A stretch of DNA of 12,345 nucleotides, from the NCBI RefSeq assembly GCF_029762515.1, contig NZ_JARVGN010000014.1, forward strand, positions 1-12,345, written 5' to 3'. The position numbers and the translations under genes were made by a program. Positions 7,257-12,345 of the stretch are shown here, piece by piece. This DNA comes from Methanocalculus sp. Lineage in GTDB: Archaea; Halobacteriota; Methanomicrobia; Methanomicrobiales; Methanocorpusculaceae. Position 1 is the stretch's first letter. Every line of letters starts with the position of its first letter. The notes beneath the pieces were generated by a model. It worked only from the letters and a program-made list of their open reading frames with translations, was not told the origin of the DNA and did no database searches.

Positions 7257-7853
7257 ATGGCTACTATAGGGAATCAGGTTCTAGGGATCAGCGGGAGTCC
7301 GAGGAAAGGCGGTAATTCGGACACTCTTCTTAAATATATCCTGAAAGGAGCTGAATATGGTGGGTATTCAACAGAGGCTGTTCATCTCCGTGACTACCAG
7401 TTCTCCTCGTGTACCGGGTGTGAGCGGTGCAGAAAGGATAAGAGCTGTACCGGGCTTCGCGACGGCATGACGCTCATGTACCCGGATATTCTCTCCTCAG
7501 AGGCACTTGTTCTCGTCTCCCCGACCCATAACTACAATATTACAGCAGAGATGAAGGCCTTCATCGACCGGCTCTACTGCTTCTATGATTTTGAAGATAC
7601 CCGGCCGAGGGCGTGGTCAAGCAGGCTTGCCGGGCAGGGGAGGCGGGCAGTGATCGCTTCTATCTGCGAACAGGAGAGCCGGGAAGATATGGGATTTGCA
7701 CTGGACGCCCTCCGGCTCCCGCTTCAGGCGCTTGGGTATGAGATTGTTGCGGAGATTGCCGTCTTCTCTCTCTTTGACCGTGGTAAGGTGCGGGACTGCC
7801 CTGAGGTGCTGGAAGAGGCTGAGGAGGCAGGGAGGAAGCTCTGCTCTCCCTGA
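7257..7853 (+). CDS. Iron-sulfur flavoprotein (NADPH-dependent FMN reductase fold, [4Fe-4S])
   Basis: A 198-residue flavodoxin-fold protein. VLGISGSPRKGGNSDTLL (8-25) is the FMN phosphate-binding loop. The compact motif C-x2-C-x2-C-x5-C (Cys52, 55, 58, 64; SCTGCERCRKDKSC) is that of the iron-sulfur flavoprotein (Isf) family, which binds one [4Fe-4S] cluster beside FMN. SPTHNYNITAEMKAFIDR (88-105) forms the second FMN loop. In methanogens such proteins carry electrons, taking them from ferredoxin in the studied Methanosarcina enzyme, and have been linked to O2/H2O2 removal; the role here is inferred. Start choice is uncertain: ATGs at 7251 and 7257 both give a sequence beginning just before the fold, while the frame stays open back to 7161 with a leader that does not resemble the family. 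It diverges from the CofE-like gene and converges with the ABC permease gene 17 bp away. Confidence 0.9.
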   Translation: MATIGNQVLGISGSPRKGGNSDTLLKYILKGAEYGGYSTEAVHLRDYQFSSCTGCERCRKDKSCTGLRDGMTLMYPDILSSEALVLVSPTHNYNITAEMKAFIDRLYCFYDFEDTRPRAWSSRLAGQGRRAVIASICEQESREDMGFALDALRLPLQALGYEIVAEIAVFSLFDRGKVRDCPEVLEEAEEAGRKLCSP

Positions 7854-7861
7854 TCTCTTTT
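7828..7861 (+). terminator. Hairpin terminator overlapping the flavoprotein 3' end
   Basis: A 7-bp perfect inverted repeat, CAGGGAG (7828-7834) and CTCCCTG (7846-7852), with an 11-nt loop, covers the last codons and the stop. TCTCTTTT follows, with T4 at 7858-7861. It is a modest candidate in the very short convergent gap before the permease stop. Confidence 0.4.
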
Positions 7862-7870
7862 GTTGGATCT

Positions 7871-8596
7871 TCAGACGGTTGCCCGCCGAAAGACGTAGAC
7901 ACTAACTGAGAGGACGATTACAGCCCCGATCAGAAGCCCCGCAATTGTTGTTGCCGGGAAGATGCCCTCCTGCATCGACCTGATCGCATCGATTGCATAA
8001 CTGACAGGGTTCAGCCGTGCGAGCACTTCAAGCCATCCAGGCATCTGATCATAGGGCATCAGTGCGCTGCTTGTGAAGAAGAGTGGCATGGCGATCATCG
8101 AGTTGAATGCCGCATAGGAGTCATGATCCTCAAGGCTCAGGGCAACCGTGGTCATCACCGAGGAGAGGAGCACGCCGAAGATGAAGAGGACGAGGTATGT
8201 CTGAAGCAGGAGGAGCGGGTCAAGGAAATGTGCCCCAAGGAGGATCGCCATCACCAGGATGATAGTCGTCTGGATCAGGCCCCGGCAGGTGATGAAGAGG
8301 ATCTTTCCAAAAAGGATCGTCTCCCGTGGAGCAGGCATTGCAAGAAACTTCTGGAGGAACCCGAGGATCTTGTCGAACATCAGGAGGGCTCCACCCTGCA
8401 GGGATGCCCCGAGCATCGTGAGGACGAGAATGCCGGGGGTGATGAAGTCGAGGTAGTTGTCTGTGAAGCGGATCGGGAGGGCTAAACCGACGAAAATGAG
8501 CCATGCAGCCGGGAGGATGAGTGCGGAGATGACATTGATCTTTCCACGGCTCCACCTTCGGAAGTCCCGCTCCATGTAATAGAGTGTCTCTCTCAT
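7871..8596 (-). CDS. ABC-2 type transporter permease (DrrB-like)
   Basis: A 241-residue integral membrane subunit of an ABC exporter. About six hydrophobic segments are visible (roughly 20-40, 52-74, 98-121, 128-153, 163-181, 215-236). The family pattern is present: a conserved RETILFGKIL cytoplasmic loop (91-100), MPLFFTSSALMP (170-181) and the diagnostic LNPVSYAIDAIR (195-206) before the last helix. With the ATPase encoded directly upstream it should form an export pump of the daunorubicin/multidrug (DrrAB) type; the substrate cannot be read from sequence. The ATG overlaps the ATPase TGA as ATGA (8593-8596), and a strong Shine-Dalgarno site (GGAGG, complement of 8602-8606, 5 bases before the ATG) lies inside the ATPase gene. 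Translational coupling is therefore likely. Confidence 0.93.
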   Translation of the reverse strand: MRETLYYMERDFRRWSRGKINVISALILPAAWLIFVGLALPIRFTDNYLDFITPGILVLTMLGASLQGGALLMFDKILGFLQKFLAMPAPRETILFGKILFITCRGLIQTTIILVMAILLGAHFLDPLLLLQTYLVLFIFGVLLSSVMTTVALSLEDHDSYAAFNSMIAMPLFFTSSALMPYDQMPGWLEVLARLNPVSYAIDAIRSMQEGIFPATTIAGLLIGAVIVLSVSVYVFRRATV

Positions 8597-9594
8597 CTTC
8601 GCCTCCGAAGCATCGTCCTGAATCGCTGGAAATCAAATGCCATCGTCTCATCCTGTTCGCCGACGAGGGCGAGGAAGACATCGTCGAGGGTTGGCTGGCG
8701 GATAGAGACCGACCTGACATTCATTCCGTCATCGGTGAATGCACGGGAGAGGGCAACCCCCGCCTCCTCGCCGTTCACAGCTTTAAATCTGAGTTCATCA
8801 CCGCTTCTTCCAAGATACGAGACACCTTCAGGGAAGATGCCTTTGAATGTACCATCTGCCCGGATAGCCACGATATCCTGGCAGATCTCTGTCTTCAGTG
8901 CGGTTGGGGTATTCATAGCAACCACCCTGCCTTTATCGATGATACCTATCCGGTCACAGGCATGATCTGCCTCATCCATATAATGTGTCGTGACAAAGAC
9001 GGTCATTCCTTTCTTCTTCAGTTCGATGATATGATCCCAGATCCTCCGTCTGCCTCCGACATCTAGCCCGATCGTCGGCTCATCCAGAAAGAGCACCTCG
9101 GGATCGTGCACAAGCGCCTGTGCAAGCTCAAGCCTTCTCCGCATCCCGCCCGAGTACGTCTTCACCAGATCATCTGCACGGTCTGCCAGCTCGAGCATAA
9201 GGAGCGCTTCATCTGCGGTCTCACGGGGCTTTGGGATGCCGTAGAGTTTTCCATAAAAGATAACATTCTCCCTGCCGGTGAGTTTTGGATCAACTGCCAT
9301 GTCCTGCGGGACATAACTGATCTGCTCCCGTACCTTTTGGGGATCTTTTGTAACCGAGTACCCGCAGATATGGGCGTCACCTTCTGTCGGGGTGAGGAGT
9401 GTGGTAAGCATCTTCACGGTGGTCGTCTTTCCCGAGCCGTTTGGCCCGAGGAGTCCGAAGATCTCCCGGTCAATTGAGAGGTTCATCTCCCTGACCGCAA
9501 TGAGGGTGCCGAACTGCTTGGTTAATCCTGAAATTTCAATGGCTGCCACCGTGTTAACCCCCCCAGGGTATACTATCCTTTGAGTATCTGACAT
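8593..9594 (-). CDS. ABC transporter ATP-binding protein (DrrA-like)
   Basis: The ATPase subunit of a DrrAB-type exporter, at the cytoplasmic face of the membrane. Numbered from the ATG at 9594 (333 aa): Walker A GPNGSGKT at 50-57, Q-loop Gln97, signature YSGGM at 147-151, Walker B VLFLDEP at 167-173, D-loop GLD at 176-178, and H-switch His204 in VTTHYMDEAD. The C-terminal extension ends with PTLDDVFLALVG (301-312), typical of the DrrA subfamily. All catalytic residues are present. The start is uncertain. ATG 9594 lacks a Shine-Dalgarno; a GTG at 9549, about 9 bases after a G-run, would begin at VAAIEISGLTK and match the usual family N-terminus (318 aa). The frame is open up to the BofA-like stop codon immediately upstream, so both genes are in the same frame. 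Probably one transcript with the genes on both sides. Confidence 0.93.
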   Translation of the reverse strand: MSDTQRIVYPGGVNTVAAIEISGLTKQFGTLIAVREMNLSIDREIFGLLGPNGSGKTTTVKMLTTLLTPTEGDAHICGYSVTKDPQKVREQISYVPQDMAVDPKLTGRENVIFYGKLYGIPKPRETADEALLMLELADRADDLVKTYSGGMRRRLELAQALVHDPEVLFLDEPTIGLDVGGRRRIWDHIIELKKKGMTVFVTTHYMDEADHACDRIGIIDKGRVVAMNTPTALKTEICQDIVAIRADGTFKGIFPEGVSYLGRSGDELRFKAVNGEEAGVALSRAFTDDGMNVRSVSIRQPTLDDVFLALVGEQDETMAFDFQRFRTMLRRRR

Positions 9595-9642
9595 TTGAAA
9601 GGTTCGATCCGGTGAAAACAGAAAAGAGAAGAGGTGATCCAA

Positions 9643-9897
9643 TCAGAGTGGAATACCCAGAAGATGGAGTATGATGATGATGATCACCCCGATGATCCCG
9701 CCAATCGCACTAATCAGGATTGTAACGATATTGATCGGGATACCCGGCTCACCGAAGAGACCGATGAAATTCAGGATAAAGAGGATGACAATACCGATGA
9801 TCGCATTATAGACAAGGTAAATTGCCTTCTTCAGGAAATAGAAGATGACTACTGCGATCACGACTGCGATGATGATGCCAAAGAGCGAGCCGAACAT
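9643..9897 (-). CDS. BofA-family small integral membrane protein
   Basis: An 84-residue, very hydrophobic protein with two to three membrane helices (about 5-22, 29-47 and 55-82). The second half carries the BofA-family pattern: VYNAIIGIVILFILN (29-43), then GIPINIVTILISAIGG (52-67) and a long hydrophobic helix ending HLLGIPL. In Bacillus BofA restrains the intramembrane protease SpoIVFB during sporulation. Archaea lack that pathway, so the archaeal relatives, which I recall as fairly common in methanogens, must do something else; the function is unknown. The ATG at 9897 has no Shine-Dalgarno, but an AT-rich TATA-like element lies about 26-38 bases upstream, suggesting a near-leaderless message. 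It is the first gene of a presumed operon with the ABC exporter: its TGA is followed in the same frame by the open frame of the ATPase. Confidence 0.82.
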   Translation of the reverse strand: MFGSLFGIIIAVVIAVVIFYFLKKAIYLVYNAIIGIVILFILNFIGLFGEPGIPINIVTILISAIGGIIGVIIIIILHLLGIPL

Positions 9898-9918
9898 ACA
9901 GGAATCTCATCGTTCCAT

Positions 9919-9936
9919 CTATTTAAGTTTATATGC
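9919..9936. promoter_or_regulatory. Shared divergent TATA region
   Basis: The AT-rich block CTATTTAAGTTTATATGC reads as a TATA-like element on both strands. On the minus strand ATATAAACTTAAATAG is at the right distance for initiation just before the BofA-like ATG at 9897. On the plus strand it would start a message about 60-70 bases before the rubredoxin-ThDP gene, which has a GGAG at 10006-10009. One element may serve both units. Confidence 0.5.
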
Positions 9937-10020
9937 TTTTTCCCTGGTACTGATCCTCTGCTGCATACAGATCATTTATCTATCTGTCCTCCCCCTCTTC
10001 TCATTGGAGAGATGCAAGCG

Positions 10021-11985
10021 ATGTCACAGTGGAAATGTTCGGTCTGCGGGTATGTGTATGATGAGGAGGCGGGCGAGCCCTCGACAAAGACGGCACCAGA
10101 CACCCCTTTTGATGAAATCACCCATGAATGGCGGTGCCCGGTCTGTGCGGCAGAGAAGTCCGCGTTCTCGGTTCTTCCAGGAGAAGGCGAATCCGGCCCT
10201 GCTCTTTCGATGATCTGGAGGTGCACCGTCTGCAACTACCGCTATTCCGAAGAGAAAGGCGAGCCTGCAACAAAGACACCGGCAGGTACACGGTTTGCAG
10301 AACTGGCAGATGACTGGCGGTGCCCGGTCTGCGGGGCTGCCCGTGCAGCCTTTGTGATGGTCCGAAAGGATGCAATCGCCCACGAGCAATCCGGCATGAC
10401 GGTATCGGATGTGATCATTGACGGACTCCTTGCAGCCGGAATCGATCTCGTCTTCGGCCTCCCCGGCACCTCCTCGCTCGGCCTTGTGGATGCGATCCGG
10501 AAGAACGGGAAGGTACGCTATATTGTTGTGCGGCATGAGGAGGCAGCGGCGATGGCAGCATCCGCATACAACAAGCTCACCGGAAGAATCGCTGCCTGCC
10601 TCACGATTGCAGGCCCCGGTGCTACGAACCTCGCAACCGGCCTCTATGATGCAAAAGAGGATGGGGCATCTGTCCTCTCCCTGAACGGTCAGGTTGAGAT
10701 GCAGTATACCGGCGAGTACGGGATGCAGGAGATCGATCAGGATGCCTTCTTCAGGCCGATAACTGTCTATAATAATACCATTTCTGATCGGAAGATGACG
10801 CTTCTCCTCCTCTCCCGGGCGATCCGGTATGCAACACTCCGCCATGGTGTTGCCCAGCTCTCGATTCCAAACGATATCCAGAAACAGTCCCTTGATCCTT
10901 CAATCTGTAAAACCGAGATTGTGATTGGTGAACCTGCAATCATCCCGGATGCTGCCTCGCTCCGGCAGGCAAAGGAGGCGATCGATTCTGCCATTTCACC
11001 GGTTGTGATCGCCGGATTTGGGGCATATCATGATGCAGATGCCGTCCTTGCCTTTGCAGAAGAGATCGATGCCCCGATCCTGACCACGTACCGGGCAAAG
11101 GGCATCCTCCCGGAGGATCATCCCCGTGTGATCAGCGTGCTCGGATCGGTTGGATCCCCGCAGGCACGGATCCTGACAGAACGATCTGATCTGATCACCT
11201 GCTTTGGTGTCGGGTTCTCGAAGTTCACAAATGTTCCCCTTGAGACCCGTATCATACAGGTGGATACGAATCCTGTGAAACTTGGAATCGGGAAAAAGAC
11301 GATCCCGCTCTGGGGCACCTGTTCGGAGACGATCCCTCTCCTCACGCAGATGGCCGAAAAGAAGAACCGGTCCGGGCTGGCGGATGAACTTGCCGGAATG
11401 AAGAAGGCATGGTTTGCCCAGCTGGAGAAGGAGGCTGATTCAGGTGCAGTTCCAATCCGCCCACCCTACATCATGAAGGTTCTCTCTGAAACCCTTCCTT
11501 TTGATTCTGTCATCTGCCTGGATGTTGGAGAGAACCAGTGGTGGTTTGGGCGGAACTTCCTGATGAAACGCCAACGGTTTGTGATGTCGGGGTATCTCGG
11601 GACGATGGGCTTTGGGTTTCCGGCAGCAATCGCCGCAAAGCTCGCCTACCCGGAGAAACAGGTCGTCTGCATCACCGGCGATGGCGGCTTCTCACAGGCG
11701 ATGGCGGACTTTGTCACCGCGGTGAAGTACGATCTCCCGATGGTCGTCATCATCCTGAATAACCGGCAGCTTGGGATGATACAGGTCGAGCAGCTGATGG
11801 AGAACTACCCGAACTTTGGAACCGATCTCCATAACCCGGACTTTGCCGCCTATGCAGATGCCTGCGGCGGTGCCGGGTTCCGGGTGGAGCAGCCGGGTGC
11901 ACTGGAGGGAGTGGTTCGGGAAGCGCTTTCGATGAATAAGCCGGTGATTGTGGATCTGATCTGTGATCCAAGGAGGATTGTGTGA
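10021..11985 (+). CDS. Double rubredoxin - ThDP-dependent 2-oxoacid enzyme fusion
   Basis: A 654-residue three-part protein. Residues 1-52 and 63-113 are two rubredoxin domains, each with both CxxC knuckles: Cys6/9 with Cys39/42, and Cys68/71 with Cys101/104 (CSVCGYVYDEEAG...WRCPVCA; CTVCNYRYSEEKG...WRCPVCG). Residues 126-654 are a complete ThDP enzyme of the acetolactate synthase/pyruvate oxidase group: activating Glu173 in VVRHEEAAAMA, AGPGATNLATGLYDA (197-211), a central domain (about 310-440), and the ThDP/Mg motif from Asp554 in GDGGFSQ to Asn581 in ILNN. I infer decarboxylation of a 2-oxoacid with electrons passed to the attached iron centres; substrate and FAD content are unknown. Start: ATG 10021, 11 bases after GGAG; ATG 10012 is only 2 bases from it. 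The frame is open further upstream to 9634, but that part is antisense to the BofA-like gene. Confidence 0.9.
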   Translation: MSQWKCSVCGYVYDEEAGEPSTKTAPDTPFDEITHEWRCPVCAAEKSAFSVLPGEGESGPALSMIWRCTVCNYRYSEEKGEPATKTPAGTRFAELADDWRCPVCGAARAAFVMVRKDAIAHEQSGMTVSDVIIDGLLAAGIDLVFGLPGTSSLGLVDAIRKNGKVRYIVVRHEEAAAMAASAYNKLTGRIAACLTIAGPGATNLATGLYDAKEDGASVLSLNGQVEMQYTGEYGMQEIDQDAFFRPITVYNNTISDRKMTLLLLSRAIRYATLRHGVAQLSIPNDIQKQSLDPSICKTEIVIGEPAIIPDAASLRQAKEAIDSAISPVVIAGFGAYHDADAVLAFAEEIDAPILTTYRAKGILPEDHPRVISVLGSVGSPQARILTERSDLITCFGVGFSKFTNVPLETRIIQVDTNPVKLGIGKKTIPLWGTCSETIPLLTQMAEKKNRSGLADELAGMKKAWFAQLEKEADSGAVPIRPPYIMKVLSETLPFDSVICLDVGENQWWFGRNFLMKRQRFVMSGYLGTMGFGFPAAIAAKLAYPEKQVVCITGDGGFSQAMADFVTAVKYDLPMVVIILNNRQLGMIQVEQLMENYPNFGTDLHNPDFAAYADACGGAGFRVEQPGALEGVVREALSMNKPVIVDLICDPRRIV

Positions 11986-12004
11986 TTCTGGATCACTCGC
12001 TTTT
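11963..12004 (+). terminator. Possible hairpin terminator after the ThDP gene
   Basis: The perfect 8-bp inverted repeat GTGATCCA (11963-11970) and TGGATCAC (11989-11996), with an 18-nt loop, spans the stop codon. TTTT at 12001-12004 follows. The T-run is short and also belongs to the next promoter, so this is tentative. Confidence 0.35.
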
Positions 12005-12019
12005 ATAATTATTTATTTA
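12001..12019 (+). promoter_or_regulatory. TATA box of the FecCD-type permease gene
   Basis: TTTTATAATTATTTATTTA begins 43 bases before the ATG at 12044. With the usual archaeal spacing from TTTTATAA, transcription would start around 12030, leaving a leader of roughly 15 bases without a Shine-Dalgarno. There is no room between 11986 and 12043 for a cobalamin riboswitch, and none is seen. Metal or cofactor control would have to act through a DNA-binding protein at this AT-rich site. Confidence 0.5.
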
Positions 12020-12043
12020 CGTTAAGAAAACAAAAATTGATCT

Positions 12044-12345
12044 ATGCGCTACCGGGGCCTGCTTGCAATCCTCCTTCTCTCTGCCGCCCTTGTTCTGAGT
12101 CTCATCATTTCTGTGACGATCGGGCCAACGAGCATCAGGCTCTCCTCCATATTTGTGGATGCAACCGCTTACCAGATCATCTTTGATATCCGGCTGCCCC
12201 GTGTCATTGCAGCGGTGCTGGTGGGAGCAGCGCTCGCAACTGCCGGATCAGCTATGCAGGCGCTCTTCAGGAACCCGATGGCCGATCCCTATATCATCGG
12301 AACATCCGCCGGTGGATCACTTGGGGCGGTTGTCTCGATCGTCTT
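12044..12345 (+). CDS. FecCD/BtuC-type ABC importer permease, 3' end beyond window
   Basis: The first 100 codons of a membrane permease for iron-siderophore, cobalamin or haem uptake. It opens with a positively charged start (MRYRG) and a hydrophobic helix (about 6-27). The family motif follows: FDIRLPRVIAAVLVGAALATAG, then MQALFRNPMADPYIIGTSAGGSLGAV. RLPR and the NP-(L/M)-A-DP-(Y) stretch are diagnostic for the FecCD family, normally about 330-350 residues, so roughly 70 percent of the gene is missing. Substrate-binding protein and ATPase genes would be expected downstream, outside the window. Family assignment is firm; the transported substrate cannot be told from this part. The start is the first ATG after an AT-rich promoter. 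Confidence 0.92.
   Translation, partial: MRYRGLLAILLLSAALVLSLIISVTIGPTSIRLSSIFVDATAYQIIFDIRLPRVIAAVLVGAALATAGSAMQALFRNPMADPYIIGTSAGGSLGAVVSIV

Noticed and set aside
8123..8485. 120-residue charged plus-strand frame inside the permease gene
   Set aside because: Glu/Asp/Arg-rich composition with no pattern, wholly antisense to a well-supported membrane protein; a codon shadow.
9664..9690. GATGAT-type short tandem repeat
   Set aside because: It is the reverse complement of Ile-rich codons in the BofA-like protein's last helix, not an independent repeat element.
9634..10020. Plus-strand extension of the ThDP frame, with GAGGTGATCC (9631-9640) looking like a perfect Shine-Dalgarno site
   Set aside because: The extension is antisense to the BofA-like gene, whose protein matches a known family. 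The predicted peptide is a low-complexity Asp-rich mirror of its hydrophobic codons, and the rubredoxin domain start fits 10021. The same bases read on the minus strand as GGATCACCTC, like the 16S rRNA 3' end; a match this short is chance and no rRNA is present.
10024..10845. 273-residue minus-strand frame antisense to the rubredoxin and ThDP domains
   Set aside because: Contains cysteine and histidine clusters only because it mirrors the rubredoxin codons; the opposite strand has unambiguous domain matches.
11986..12043. Possible cobalamin riboswitch ahead of the FecCD-type permease
   Set aside because: Only 58 bases are available, taken up by an AT-rich promoter; no conserved B12-box-like sequence is visible.

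Overview
The window reads as a piece of a methanogenic euryarchaeal chromosome, most likely order Methanomicrobiales. The evidence is a group II chaperonin (thermosome) gene, a coenzyme F420 ligase (CofE) family protein, an iron-sulfur flavoprotein with the compact cysteine motif known from methanogens, an archaeal-type 7TM histidine kinase, archaeal TATA elements a short distance from start codons, and T-run terminators. The genus cannot be fixed by reading alone. Coding density is high: the longest gene-free stretch is about 230 bases (7023-7256), and no tRNA, rRNA, CRISPR array or insertion sequence was seen.

Layout: (1) 1-1590, thermosome subunit missing its N-terminus, closed by a hairpin/T8 terminator. 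(2) 1706-2950, an unrecognised soluble coiled-coil protein, convergent with and overlapping by 4 bp (3) a minus-strand two-helix membrane protein (2947-3423). (4) Divergently, 3477-5132, a membrane PAS-histidine kinase with no response regulator beside it. (5) 5174-5801, a complete MntA/HepT (nucleotidyltransferase antitoxin / HEPN RNase) pair with its own TATA box, a Shine-Dalgarno site inside the first gene and a terminator overlapping the last stop codon. (6) 5835-7022, minus, an enlarged CofE-family protein. (7) 7257-7853, an iron-sulfur flavoprotein preceded by an imperfect direct repeat. (8) 9897 down to 7871, minus: a BofA-like small membrane protein, a DrrA-type ABC ATPase and a DrrB-type permease, probably one operon. 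(9) 10021-11985, a fusion of two rubredoxin domains to a full ThDP-dependent 2-oxoacid enzyme. (10) 12044 to the window end, the beginning of a FecCD/BtuC-type importer permease with a clear TATA box.

Several genes fit anaerobic redox metabolism: the F420-ligase relative, the [4Fe-4S] flavoprotein and the double-rubredoxin ThDP enzyme. The last is the most interesting object here, because the two iron sites are covalently attached to an enzyme whose pyruvate-oxidase-like relatives need an electron acceptor. The MntA/HepT pair is a self-contained accessory module. The BofA-like gene and the ABC ATPase share one continuous reading frame broken only by a single TGA, which also deserves a look.
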